This document shows, piece by piece, positions 18,126 to 27,336 of a stretch of DNA of 64,000 nucleotides. The notes beneath the pieces are model-generated. The model ran no database searches. It was given only the letters and a program-made list of their open reading frames with translations, and was not told the DNA's origin. Numbering within the stretch: the first letter of the stretch is position 1; the number at the start of each line of letters is the position of its first letter. The position numbers were made by a program, and so were the translations under genes. This DNA is from Pedobacter frigoris (lineage in GTDB: Bacteria; Bacteroidota; Bacteroidia; Sphingobacteriales; Sphingobacteriaceae), in assembly GCF_005116445.1 (NCBI RefSeq), contig NZ_SWBQ01000001.1, positions 434,001 through 498,000 of the forward strand. Direction: 5' to 3'.

Positions 18126-20486
18126 ATGTTCAGATTAAACTTAAAAATAGCACTAAGGAATCTTTGGAAAAACAAAGCTTACACCCTGATCAATATGGGT
18201 GGTTTAGCTATTGGCCTTGCAAGTTGCATGGTGTTGCTTATGTACGTTGCCTATGAATGGAGTTTTGATAAGCAGTTTAAGAACAATCATAAAACTTATG
18301 TGGTTTACAATCTGGCCAATGCAAGCGGAAGGATATTTAGCTGGGCATGGACGCCGGGAGATATGGCGCCCGATGTAGAACAAAGCATTCCGGGTGTTGC
18401 ATACGCTTCACATTCCTCATATCCTGAAGACCGATTGATCAGTTACGGACAAAGGAATTTTAAAAAGTCAGGGGTTTTTGCAGATCCGTCATTTCTGAAA
18501 ATACTTGATTATAAATTTGTGAAGGGGAATCCAGATAAAGTATTAAAGGGAGTCAATACGATTATTTTAACGGAGACAATGGCAAGGAATCTCTTTGGAG
18601 ACGAAGATCCGATCAACAAAACTGTCAAGTTAGACAACGCCGAAGTACTGAAAGTAGAAGCGATAATTGAAGACATTCCAAAAAACAATAGTATTCGTTT
18701 TGACTACCTCATGCCCTGGGCCTTAAATGTAAAAGTAAATCCATGGATGAAAACCAATGGTTACGAAGGCAATTTTTGCTTAACACTTATTCAGTTGCAG
18801 GATAATAACTATTTTGAACGTGCCAATGCTCAGATCAAAGGTATCTATAAACAACATAAAAAAGACTCTAATTCCGAAGCGATCATGCATCCTTTATCGA
18901 AATGGCATTTGTACAGTAATTTCGAAAATGGGAAATCTGTAGGGGGGAGGATCGATCAGATCAAGATCTTTTTTATTCTGGCATTTTGTATCCTGCTGAT
19001 TGCCTGTGTTAATTTCATGAATCTCTCTACCGCCAGATCAGAGAAGAGGGGTAAGGAAGTTGGGGTTCGTAAAACCATTGGCTCTTCAAGAAAGTCCCTT
19101 ATTGGGCAGTTTCTGCTAGAATCTTTATTGCTGGCATTAATGGGGATGTTAGTCGCATTTGTATTGCTTGAAATAAGTCTGCCATATTTTGATGAACTGT
19201 TAGACGTCAATCTATCTATCAATTACAGCGACTGGAGATTTTGGTCTGCACTTACTGGATTGACGCTAATTACCGGTTTTATCGCCGGAAGCTATCCAGC
19301 ATTTTATCTGTCCTCTTTTGAACCGGTTAAAGTGTTAAAGGGGGCTACAATAGTTGGGAACTCGTCACTCTCTGTACGAAGAGTTCTAGTAGTATTTCAG
19401 TTTGTATTTGCCACTTGCCTGATTATATGCACAACAGTTATCTATCAACAGTTGAGCTACATTAAAAACAAACCTATTGGTTACCAGAGAGCAGGATTAA
19501 TTGAAATGCCAATACAGGGGAATTTCAAAGCACCTGAGAAATTGAATACGTTAAAAGATCTGTTAATAAAATCAGGAGCTGTCAGCAGCGTAACTTCCTT
19601 TAGCAGAGGTTTAAATGAAGACGGAAACAATACTTTTAGTGTAGAATGGCCTGGTAAAAACTTGAAAGATGAAACACTGTTTAATTTTAGATTTGCGGGT
19701 CTCGACTTTGTTAAAACCATAGGGACGGACATGATCTCAGGCAGAGAATTTCTGAGTTCCTCTGACTCTTCAAATGCAATAATCAATGAGTCAGCTGCTA
19801 AAATTATGGGATTAAAAAATCCGGTAGGCACAATGATTAACTCACAGGGAACCCCATTGAACATCATCGGGGTGATGAGAGATTTTGTAATTGAATCGCC
19901 GTATTATAGGGCGAGACCTATGATTGTATATCATCATATGAGGGAAGTAAATGTCATTATAGCCAGATTAAACCCGGCTATGAATGTAAGTAACGCTATC
20001 GGTAAAATTGACGAGATTATTAAAACACTGAATCCTGAATATCCGGTAGGCAGAAAGTTTGTGAACGATGGTTTTGAACAAAAATTTCAAAACGAAAAAT
20101 TACTTAGGACGTTGTCTAACTGGTTTGGTGGCTTCGCCGTTTTTATCTCCTGTTTGGGTTTATTAGGATTGGCACTGTTTATGGCCGAGCAGCGTAAAAA
20201 AGAAATCAGCATCCGCAAAGTGCTGGGAGCTAGCACGACTAACATTTTAACCTTACTGAATAGAGACTTTATCAGGCTGGTAGTCATTGCAAACTTAATA
20301 GCATTTCCGCTTGCGTACATTATTGTCAACAAATGGCTTTCTGCATATGAATACAGAATAAATATCTCTATTCTCCCTTTTGTAATTGCGGCTGTACTTT
20401 CGCTGCTTATCGCCATACTTACAGTAAGTGTGCAATCAGTAAAGGTGGCGAAATCCAATCCTATCGATGCACTGAAATACGAATAG
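18126..20486 (+). CDS. FtsX/MacB-like ABC permease, paralogue 3
   Basis: A 786-residue member of the same tandem family (start MFRLNLKIALRNLWKN, end IDALKYE). Both coupling segments are present: GKEVGVRKTIGSS and KKEISIRKVLGA; in the first the usual KVLGA is KTIGS. It is 17 bases after paralogue 2 and 10 bases before the second ATPase gene, in one operon. Confidence 0.9.
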   Translation: MFRLNLKIALRNLWKNKAYTLINMGGLAIGLASCMVLLMYVAYEWSFDKQFKNNHKTYVVYNLANASGRIFSWAWTPGDMAPDVEQSIPGVAYASHSSYPEDRLISYGQRNFKKSGVFADPSFLKILDYKFVKGNPDKVLKGVNTIILTETMARNLFGDEDPINKTVKLDNAEVLKVEAIIEDIPKNNSIRFDYLMPWALNVKVNPWMKTNGYEGNFCLTLIQLQDNNYFERANAQIKGIYKQHKKDSNSEAIMHPLSKWHLYSNFENGKSVGGRIDQIKIFFILAFCILLIACVNFMNLSTARSEKRGKEVGVRKTIGSSRKSLIGQFLLESLLLALMGMLVAFVLLEISLPYFDELLDVNLSINYSDWRFWSALTGLTLITGFIAGSYPAFYLSSFEPVKVLKGATIVGNSSLSVRRVLVVFQFVFATCLIICTTVIYQQLSYIKNKPIGYQRAGLIEMPIQGNFKAPEKLNTLKDLLIKSGAVSSVTSFSRGLNEDGNNTFSVEWPGKNLKDETLFNFRFAGLDFVKTIGTDMISGREFLSSSDSSNAIINESAAKIMGLKNPVGTMINSQGTPLNIIGVMRDFVIESPYYRARPMIVYHHMREVNVIIARLNPAMNVSNAIGKIDEIIKTLNPEYPVGRKFVNDGFEQKFQNEKLLRTLSNWFGGFAVFISCLGLLGLALFMAEQRKKEISIRKVLGASTTNILTLLNRDFIRLVVIANLIAFPLAYIIVNKWLSAYEYRINISILPFVIAAVLSLLIAILTVSVQSVKVAKSNPIDALKYE

Positions 20487-20496
20487 CATAATAAAT

Positions 20497-21180
20497 ATGA
20501 TGATCGAATTAAAAAACATAGAGAAATACTACGCCAATAAAGGTGTAAAGAGTTATATCCTGAGGCATATAACCACGAGCATCAAACAAGGGGAATTCGT
20601 GTCGATAATGGGCCCTTCAGGTGCCGGAAAATCGACGCTGTTAAATATCCTGGGGATGCTGGAAGAGCCTACTTATGGAGATTATGAATTTATGGGCGAA
20701 AATGTGCTGTCTCTGAACGAGCGCAAGCGCATCGATCTGTATCGCAGTCATATTGGCTTTGTATTTCAGGCCTACCATCTGATAGATGAAATGACAGTAG
20801 CGGAAAATATTGAAGCACCATTGCTGTACAAAAAGATAGGAAGCGCGGAAAGAAAAAGCCGTGTGGCAGATATACTCGATCGCTTCAGCATGGTGGCCAA
20901 AAGAGATCTTTTTCCAAATCAGCTATCGGGCGGGCAACAACAACTGGTAGGGATAGCAAGAGCATTGGTCGCCCAGCCATCTATTATACTCGCCGATGAA
21001 CCTACAGGAAATCTACAGTCGGTACAAGCCATACAAATTATGGAGTTGTTTAAACGGCTCAATGAAGAGGAGGGGATGACGATCATTCAGGTGACCCATT
21101 CTGAAATTAATGCAGGTTATGGCAGTCGCATCCTGCACTTGCTCGATGGGATTATAAAAGAAGATGTAAACTTAAAATAG
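20497..21180 (+). CDS. Second ABC ATP-binding protein (MacB/LolD type), altered D-loop
   Basis: A 227-residue ATPase with Walker A GPSGAGKST (39-47), signature LSGGQQQ (143-149), Walker B ending ADEPT, and switch histidine H201. Two positions differ from the first ATPase: the D-loop reads GNLQS (Q174) where the family has GNLDS, and the residue after the signature is Leu instead of Arg. Such changes are known in degenerate ABC sites, so it may work as a partner of the first ATPase or hydrolyse ATP weakly. It lies between permeases 3 and 4. The start could be either of two adjacent ATG codons. Confidence 0.9.
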   Translation: MMIELKNIEKYYANKGVKSYILRHITTSIKQGEFVSIMGPSGAGKSTLLNILGMLEEPTYGDYEFMGENVLSLNERKRIDLYRSHIGFVFQAYHLIDEMTVAENIEAPLLYKKIGSAERKSRVADILDRFSMVAKRDLFPNQLSGGQQQLVGIARALVAQPSIILADEPTGNLQSVQAIQIMELFKRLNEEEGMTIIQVTHSEINAGYGSRILHLLDGIIKEDVNLK

Positions 21181-21189
21181 TCTCTCGAG

Positions 21190-23601
21190 ATGTTTAAACT
21201 CAACCTGAAAATTGCTTTAAGGAACCTGTATAAAAATAAGGCATATACAGCCATTAACATTGCCGGACTCGCATTGGGATTGGCCGGATTTATTTTTATC
21301 CTGCTCTATATCAATTATGAGAAAAGTTACGATACCTGGGACAAAGAACTGGATAAAGTTTACCAGGTGCAGGAGCTGGATTTGTTTTCTTTAAAAGAAG
21401 GCAAGGCTGAGTGGCGGGGAGAATCTGACGGACGGCTAAGGGAAATGATAAAAGCCGGTTTGCCTAACGTAGTTGCGGTTACTCATGTCTATGAAGCGGA
21501 ACAGGATGAAGCCATTGTTATAGATAATAAAGGAGCGTTTTTTATAAATGATGTGCAAAGGGCCGACAGCATGTTTTTTTCTGTCTTTCCCTATAAGTTC
21601 ATTCATGGAAACCCTGCTGGGGCATTAAGAAATCTAAATGATATGGTTATTAGTGAGGATTTTGCAAAAAAATACTTTGGTGATGTTAATCCAGTAGGGA
21701 AGGTAGTGAAACTTACATCTCAGGCCTGGGTAAACCAAACGACGCATTATACGATTACCGGTGTAATTGCAAAACCAGAAACCCCAAGTATTTTTGATTT
21801 TAATGTTTTGGTTCAAGCTCCCAATTTGAAATTCACAGACCGGGCACTTTATTTCAGACCTAACTACGTGAAGTTTAGCGAGAAGCAAAATGAGCAGAAT
21901 ATTAATCAGTCGCTTCAAAAAATATACGAGCCTTTCCGGGCAGCAATGCTTAAAAAGTGGAAATGGTCGCCCTCGGAGTATCTGAAAAATGGAAATAAAC
22001 CCGCGGTACGATTAAAACCATTTTATAGCGTGCATCAAGAACCCTTGCAACAGGAAGACTGGCTTAAACAATTAAAACCCATCATACTGTTATCCTCTCT
22101 TTTGTTACTGATCTCTATCATCAATTTCATGAATATGTTTACTGCCCAGGCTGTTTCCCGGGCAAAAGAAGTCGGAATCAGGAAAGTAACCGGTGCAAGC
22201 AGGGCATCATTGATCAAGCAATTTCTTTTAGAAACCGCTCTTCAATGTTTTTGCGCATTGATACTGGGTGTGATCCTGCTGGAGTTGTTTCTCCCATATC
22301 TTAACGAACAGTTTTCGCTTGCACTGTCAATAGCCGACAGTTACAGTATTGGATTGGTCTCTTTACAACTTATAGGTCTCGTAACGCTAATTACACTACT
22401 TTCTGGAATTTACCCTGCGATATTCCTTTCTTCCTATGATCCTCATAATGTATTGAAGGGCAATTTTGCACAGGGAAAGAAAGGCTCTAAATTAAGAGTT
22501 GCCCTGGTCGGAATGCAATTTGTGATCGCTGTAGGCTTTTTTATTGGCATCCTAATCATTTCCAGTCAGATTAAATACATGGAATCAAGAGATCCTGGTT
22601 TTGATCCGACAGGAATAATATATGTCAATGAGCCAATGAATAAAGTGCTTTCTGATCGCATCAGAAATATAGAAGGAGTGAAATATGTTGCCGTCAATAA
22701 TGGGAATGTACGTAGGCATCCGAATATTACTGCAGATTATAAGTATAACAACGAAGTGAAGGAACTGAATACTGTATTTGTGAACCTTGAAGGATTGCAG
22801 GCTGTCGGCGCAAAATTGATTAACGGAAGGTTCTTTGATAAATTACATAAACAAGATACATCAAGAACAGTAATTATAAACGAAAGCCTTGAAAAGCTAT
22901 ATGGAGGAGATATGCTCAACAAATACATCACTTATAATAATGATAGTGTAAGGGTGCAAGTGGTGGGCATTATTAAAGATATACAGGTTACCGGATTCGA
23001 TAAAGTATCGCCACCGACGATCTACACTGCATCTGAATTCAATGCTACTGATTACACCAACGACGGCTTTGCCAACCTGGTTACCTACGACACTAAAAAA
23101 GAAAAACATGTACTTGCAGAATTCAATAAAATATGGAGACAAGCATCACCTGACTATCCTTTGAGCTTTAGTTTTCTCGAACATGATTTTAAGAAGTTGT
23201 TTGTGAGTCACGAACGTTTCAAGCAAATGGTAAAACTCTTTTCTTTGCTATCCATTTCTCTTTCCATGATCGGACTGTTTTCGCTGGCTGCATTCATGAC
23301 CCGTCAGCGGACTAAAGAAATCGCCATCAGGAAAGTATTGGGAGCAGATGATAAGGACATATTCTTTCTGCTGAACAAGGGCTATTTGTGGCTGATGCTT
23401 GGTGCTAATGTTGTAGCCTGTCCATTGATATACATTGCGGTGCAGCATTGGCTGGCGGGCTTTGCCTACCGGATTGAAATGCCTGTGTTTCCATTTTTAA
23501 TTGCATTTATCGTTTCCATTCTTGTCACGGCCCTTACTGTAAGTGTTCAGGTAAAGAATGCAGTCAAAGCTAATCCTGTGGATGCATTAAAATACGAGTA
23601 A
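21190..23601 (+). CDS. FtsX/MacB-like ABC permease, paralogue 4
   Basis: An 803-residue double-FtsX permease (start MFKLNLKIALRNLYKN, end VDALKYE) directly after the second ATPase gene, with which it may form a unit. Coupling segments AKEVGIRKVTGA and TKEIAIRKVLGA are intact. The first periplasmic domain is large and unlike those of paralogues 1-3. It is the last transporter gene; no outer-membrane channel (TolC-like) gene follows. Confidence 0.9.
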   Translation: MFKLNLKIALRNLYKNKAYTAINIAGLALGLAGFIFILLYINYEKSYDTWDKELDKVYQVQELDLFSLKEGKAEWRGESDGRLREMIKAGLPNVVAVTHVYEAEQDEAIVIDNKGAFFINDVQRADSMFFSVFPYKFIHGNPAGALRNLNDMVISEDFAKKYFGDVNPVGKVVKLTSQAWVNQTTHYTITGVIAKPETPSIFDFNVLVQAPNLKFTDRALYFRPNYVKFSEKQNEQNINQSLQKIYEPFRAAMLKKWKWSPSEYLKNGNKPAVRLKPFYSVHQEPLQQEDWLKQLKPIILLSSLLLLISIINFMNMFTAQAVSRAKEVGIRKVTGASRASLIKQFLLETALQCFCALILGVILLELFLPYLNEQFSLALSIADSYSIGLVSLQLIGLVTLITLLSGIYPAIFLSSYDPHNVLKGNFAQGKKGSKLRVALVGMQFVIAVGFFIGILIISSQIKYMESRDPGFDPTGIIYVNEPMNKVLSDRIRNIEGVKYVAVNNGNVRRHPNITADYKYNNEVKELNTVFVNLEGLQAVGAKLINGRFFDKLHKQDTSRTVIINESLEKLYGGDMLNKYITYNNDSVRVQVVGIIKDIQVTGFDKVSPPTIYTASEFNATDYTNDGFANLVTYDTKKEKHVLAEFNKIWRQASPDYPLSFSFLEHDFKKLFVSHERFKQMVKLFSLLSISLSMIGLFSLAAFMTRQRTKEIAIRKVLGADDKDIFFLLNKGYLWLMLGANVVACPLIYIAVQHWLAGFAYRIEMPVFPFLIAFIVSILVTALTVSVQVKNAVKANPVDALKYE

Positions 23602-23624
23602 ATGTGATTTGTGGATACACTGCG

Positions 23625-23632
23625 TATCTTTG
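23625..23632 (+). promoter_or_regulatory. -7 box TATCTTTG before the BtuF-like gene
   Basis: TATCTTTG fits the Bacteroidota TAnnTTTG box but ends only four bases before the ATG at 23637. If it is used, the transcript would be leaderless or start inside the gene; otherwise the gene is read through from the transporter operon. Confidence 0.35.
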
Positions 23633-23636
23633 TGTA

Positions 23637-24434
23637 ATGGAACGCAGTTTTACGGATCAGCTGGGTAGGGTAGTTACCCTTAATTATCCCCCGAAAAGGA
23701 TCATTTCTATTGTTCCCTCGCAAACAGAATTGTTGTTTGATCTGGGGCTGGATACTGAGGTAATTGGTATTACTAAGTTTTGTATCCATCCCATAGAAAA
23801 ATTTGCCTCAACAGTAAAAGTAGGAGGTACCAAGAAGCTGAACATAGAAATGATCAGGGCGCTGCAGCCTGATTTGATCATTGGCAATAAAGAGGAGAAT
23901 GAAAAAGATCAGGTAGAAGAGCTTATGGCTGAGTTCCCGGTATGGATGAGTGATATTTACACGCTGGAAGATGCTAAAAATACCATCGCTCAGATAGGGG
24001 AACTGGTGGACAAGCAGCCAGAAGCGGCTTATTTAAATCATTTGATCCATGCTGGTTTTACTGATCTGCAGACCCTGGCTCTCCAGAATGGAATAGATAA
24101 AAAAGTAGCCTATTTAATTTGGCGCAATCCTTATATGCTGGCAGGTAAGGACACTTTTATAGATCATATACTTGTGCTGAACGGACTTAGTAATGTCGTA
24201 AATGAAAAAAGATATCCTCAGGTTAAACTTGACGAACTCGCTTTGCTGGAGCCTGATCTGATCTTCTTGTCCTCTGAACCTTATCCTTTTAAAGAAAAAC
24301 ATCTTGAAGAAATACGTAATGTAATCCCCCGGACCAAAGTTATGCTGGTAGATGGGGAGATGTTTTCCTGGTATGGCAGCAGTCTGGTTAAGGCTGTTCA
24401 ATACCTTTTTCAGTTACAAAACGAGATCAGGTAA
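23637..24434 (+). CDS. Helical-backbone metal receptor (BtuF/TroA-like)
   Basis: A 265-residue member of the periplasmic-binding-protein family for cobalamin or iron chelates. Typical segments are PPKRIISIVPSQTELLFDLG at the N terminus and ALQPDLIIGNKEEN. I choose the ATG at 23637; an upstream in-frame ATG at 23604 would add residues with no family likeness. No signal peptide or lipoprotein Cys is visible, so it would stay in the cytoplasm, unusual for a solute receptor but seen in stand-alone family members. No permease or ATPase for metal uptake is adjacent. Substrate unknown. Confidence 0.8.
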   Translation: MERSFTDQLGRVVTLNYPPKRIISIVPSQTELLFDLGLDTEVIGITKFCIHPIEKFASTVKVGGTKKLNIEMIRALQPDLIIGNKEENEKDQVEELMAEFPVWMSDIYTLEDAKNTIAQIGELVDKQPEAAYLNHLIHAGFTDLQTLALQNGIDKKVAYLIWRNPYMLAGKDTFIDHILVLNGLSNVVNEKRYPQVKLDELALLEPDLIFLSSEPYPFKEKHLEEIRNVIPRTKVMLVDGEMFSWYGSSLVKAVQYLFQLQNEIR

Positions 24435-24502
24435 GACATGCTTTCCTTCCTCTTTGACTTCGCTATGGTTTCGCTTCAACTCCGCTGCCTCTTCGGTTCA
24501 TC

Positions 24503-24540
24503 CAGGGTATTGCTTCGATCACGATCGGAGCAATACCCTG
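24503..24540. repeat. Near-perfect 38-bp palindrome (REP-like)
   Basis: Arms 24503-24520 (cagggtattgcttcgatc) and 24523-24540 pair over 18 bp with a single G-T type change around a 2-nt centre. It sits in the 234-base gap between the metal-receptor gene and the convergent ferritin-like gene. No T-run follows, so it is not a typical terminator; a REP-like repeat or a convergent-gene insulator is possible. Confidence 0.6.
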
Positions 24541-24623
24541 ATGATACGAGCGCAGGGCGAAGCCAACACAACTGAAATATTGGCGATGCTTACTGCAAGT
24601 TAGGCAGTGTGTAGCGCATAAAA

Positions 24624-24654
24624 AAGCCCCCTTAACGATTAGCTAAGAGGGCTT
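24624..24654 (-). terminator. Terminator of the DUF892 gene
   Basis: Arms 24624-24634 (aagccccctta) and 24644-24654 (taagagggctt) pair over 10 of 11 positions with a 9-nt loop. On the minus strand the stem is followed by six T residues (the aaaaaa at 24620-24625 on the plus strand, partly within the arm). It lies 15 bases downstream of the stop. Confidence 0.75.
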
Positions 24655-24668
24655 GCAGTAGAACCTTA

Positions 24669-25223
24669 TTATTCCGCAACTGCCTGCTCATTGATAGAGC
24701 TAACAGCAATTTCTGTAAGCGCTACGTCGGTTGCTTTTTCATTGTCCAACGTGGATTGAAGTAATTCGGCTACGTCAGTATGCCCCATGTTTTGTGCGAA
24801 CACGACCAGGGTACCATAGGTAGCAATTTCATAATGCTCTACTTTCTGCGCAGCGAGGATTAATCCTGCATCACGGATGAGTGTGCCGGCGTCAGTATCT
24901 TCAATAATCCCATCGGCTTCTTTTAACAGACCTTCCATAGCGTCGCATTTTTTTGCCTGTGCTTTTTCATCCAGCAATCCGAATACCTGTTCAAGCGTAG
25001 CAATGTGTTGGTTGGTTTCTTCGGTATGTTTTTCAAATGCCGCTGAAAGTTCAGGACTGGTAGCAGCTTTTTTCATTTTAGGTAACGCCTTTACCAGATG
25101 TTTCTCCGCCCAGTAAATGTCTTTAAGTTCATCCACAAAAAATTCATGAAATTCTGAATTCTCCATTTTTCCTGTTTTAGATTCTACGGCGGTCTTTGCG
25201 CCTGATTTTTTTGTAGTTGCCAT
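24669..25223 (-). CDS. DUF892 ferritin-like protein (YciE family)
   Basis: A 184-residue four-helix-bundle protein of the DUF892/YciE family, usually stress-induced. A Lys/Thr/Ala-rich N-terminal tail of about 20 residues precedes the bundle, which carries the Glu/His pattern of a di-metal site (DELKDIYWAEKHLVKALPKM, EKHTEETNQHI, KVEHYEIATYGTL). The reaction is not established. It is a single gene divergent from a histidine kinase; the shared 230-base upstream region contains a 13-bp motif also found upstream of the ECF sigma gene. Confidence 0.88.
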   Translation of the reverse strand: MATTKKSGAKTAVESKTGKMENSEFHEFFVDELKDIYWAEKHLVKALPKMKKAATSPELSAAFEKHTEETNQHIATLEQVFGLLDEKAQAKKCDAMEGLLKEADGIIEDTDAGTLIRDAGLILAAQKVEHYEIATYGTLVVFAQNMGHTDVAELLQSTLDNEKATDVALTEIAVSSINEQAVAE

Positions 25224-25328
25224 AATTATAGATTTAAATTAATACAGGTTTTCATAGCTGTATAACCACAACAGTGATTCTTCGCAGGAGTTTGTAAGTT
25301 CTTAAAAACGCGTAATTAACGGGTGATT

Positions 25329-25341
25329 TGCGTGAAATACG
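25329..25341 (-). promoter_or_regulatory. Copy of a 13-bp motif shared with the region upstream of the ECF sigma gene
   Basis: The minus strand reads cgtatttcacgca, identical to 30291-30303 on the plus strand. It lies between the DUF892 gene and the soluble histidine kinase gene, in the same orientation as the DUF892 gene. Possible operator or alternative promoter element; function inferred only from the exact repeat. Confidence 0.35.
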
Positions 25342-25453
25342 TATGCCATGCCCAATGTAGATGATCCATCCTCAGCTAACTACGTTTTTTTTAGATATCT
25401 AAAACCTATTTCTTAAAATAGTATTATAGTAAAGTTAAACCTACCACTTCATT

Positions 25454-26506
25454 ATGACCATAGAACTGATCACCTCACCTGCTCAACCTTACGGGCCAAA
25501 TGTCCATTTTCTGTATCAGGTTGACAGTGGGCAGCTGCGTTTCTTGCATCCTGATTTCAACTGGGTGGTTTCTGAGGGTGCGGACTTGGTTGCTCAGTTA
25601 TTAGCAATGATCTCAGCTGAAGATGTTCCCCGGCAAATTGAAACTTATCACCAGGTTATTCAGGGGCATTATAATGGCAGCATCACTTTAAAGCTTGATA
25701 CACCTGATGGAAGGCGCTGGTTGGAAATATCCCCTTTTCTGGCCAGCTATGAATCTTCGACAGTATTATTTGGAACATTGAAGGAGGTCACCGGCGAAAT
25801 CCTGAATATGGAAAGTATCGCCCGGTATGCCAATAAGAAAAACTCTATTCTGCATATGCTGGCCCATGATCTCCGCGGTCCCCTGAATATGGCCAAATCT
25901 GTGGTAAAGATTGTAGACCGCGAACTGGCGGAGCCGGGACTTCGCAGAAAAACGAGCTATATAGCAGGCGTGCTTCAGCAGTCTATAGATTTGATCGCTG
26001 ATCTGGTCGCCCGTGAGTTTCTGGAAACTACAGCAGTAGTGCTGGTCAAAAAGCAGGTGAATATTGTAGAGAAGCTGTTGGAATACCTCGAGGAATGTAA
26101 GCGATCAGAGGATTTAGCTCAGCGCAGCTTCAGCCTGAAAAGTTCAAGGGATGAGATCTTTATAAACCTGGATCATGCCAAATTTATGCAGGTGATCAAT
26201 AACCTGATGTCTAATGCCTTGAAATTTACCAACCAGGGAGGAGCAATCATACTCCAGGTTTTTGACGAAGTGGAACAAGTACGTTTTAGTTTTTCTGATG
26301 ACGGGATCGGCATCCCTAAAAGCCAGCTCTCTGAGATATTCGAAAAATTCACCGCTGCGCGCAAGCCAGGTCTGCATGGAGAACCGACGCTTGGCCTGGG
26401 GCTTTCCATTGTAGAAACGATCATTGGGTGGCATGGCGGCCGGATCTGGTGCGAAAGTGAAGAAGGCGCCGGAAGTACGTTTCATTTTATCATTCCAAAG
26501 CTTTAA
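25454..26506 (+). CDS. Soluble PAS-type sensor histidine kinase
   Basis: A 350-residue cytoplasmic kinase with no membrane helix: a PAS-like N-terminal half (about 15-115), H box LAHDLRGPLN with H138, then an ATPase domain with N box INNLMSNALKF, G1 DDGIGIP and G2 GLGLSIV. It is 47 bases upstream of a NarL-type regulator, its likely partner. The signal is unknown. Confidence 0.88.
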   Translation: MTIELITSPAQPYGPNVHFLYQVDSGQLRFLHPDFNWVVSEGADLVAQLLAMISAEDVPRQIETYHQVIQGHYNGSITLKLDTPDGRRWLEISPFLASYESSTVLFGTLKEVTGEILNMESIARYANKKNSILHMLAHDLRGPLNMAKSVVKIVDRELAEPGLRRKTSYIAGVLQQSIDLIADLVAREFLETTAVVLVKKQVNIVEKLLEYLEECKRSEDLAQRSFSLKSSRDEIFINLDHAKFMQVINNLMSNALKFTNQGGAIILQVFDEVEQVRFSFSDDGIGIPKSQLSEIFEKFTAARKPGLHGEPTLGLGLSIVETIIGWHGGRIWCESEEGAGSTFHFIIPKL

Positions 26507-26553
26507 AAAACTATTCTGTAGATCATATGTTTAAAGCCTTGAGATAAAAAGAC

Positions 26554-27192
26554 ATGTTAAGAATCATATTGGCAGAAGACCACAAGCTGGTCCGTGACGG
26601 CGTTAAAATGCTACTGGGCACGTCAGACACGCTGGAAGTAATTGCAGAAGCCCCCAATGGTCAGGTTGTGCTTGACCTGCTTGCAGGCGGCACCACAGCT
26701 GATATGGTGCTGGCTGATATTAATATGCCGGTACTGGATGGGAAAGGGCTTCTCGACGCCATAAATGAAAATTACCCAAAAGTTAAAGTTGTTTTTTTAT
26801 CGATGATGGAGAATCCGGCGCATATCGCACAAATGATAAAGGCCGGTGCCTGTGGCTATTTGTTGAAGAATACCGGTGCAGAGGAACTGATATTTGCGCT
26901 AAACCATATCAGTGCAGGCGAACGCTACATTTGCGCTGAAATTGGCATGAATCTCCTGGAGCAATTTGGTGGCGATATAAAGACCGCTGATTATAAGGGT
27001 GCTGAATTTTCAGCAAGGGAATTGGAGATTCTGCACCTTATCGCAGAGGGATATACCAACATGGAAATTGCCGATAGGCTTTTTATTAGTAAGCGTACCG
27101 TGGAAGGACACCGTCAAAGTCTTCTGGAAAAAACAGAATCCCGTAATACAGCCACGTTAATCCGCTCTGCTGTGCTGCAAAAGCTGATCTGA
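26554..27192 (+). CDS. NarL/LuxR-family response regulator
   Basis: A 212-residue regulator with a receiver domain (acidic pocket E8 D9, phosphorylation at D55 in LADINMP, K104 in LLKNTG) and a C-terminal LuxR helix-turn-helix (LSARELEILHLIAEGYTN-like segment, here FSARELEILHL). It follows the soluble histidine kinase and probably accepts its phosphate. Confidence 0.92.
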   Translation: MLRIILAEDHKLVRDGVKMLLGTSDTLEVIAEAPNGQVVLDLLAGGTTADMVLADINMPVLDGKGLLDAINENYPKVKVVFLSMMENPAHIAQMIKAGACGYLLKNTGAEELIFALNHISAGERYICAEIGMNLLEQFGGDIKTADYKGAEFSARELEILHLIAEGYTNMEIADRLFISKRTVEGHRQSLLEKTESRNTATLIRSAVLQKLI

Positions 27193-27336
27193 TGCCCCCA
27201 AGTCTACCGTCAGATCGCCATTGCAATGGATATAGGAATCGAACACCAGGCGGCGCGGGTTGTACGTGTTTTTAAAATGTATCAAACTATTATACTAATT
27301 GGCTGTTAGGCAATGGGATAAATGTTATAAGAGGAT

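Noticed and set aside
19481-19867. Minus-strand frame of 128 codons inside permease paralogue 3
   Set aside because: Fully antisense to a conserved coding region; no recognisable motif.
27175-27295. Minus-strand frame (VFDSYIHCNGDLTVDLG) after the NarL regulator
   Set aside because: Reads somewhat protein-like and more GC-rich than its surroundings, but lacks an ATG, overlaps the regulator 3' end antisense and matches nothing I recognise.
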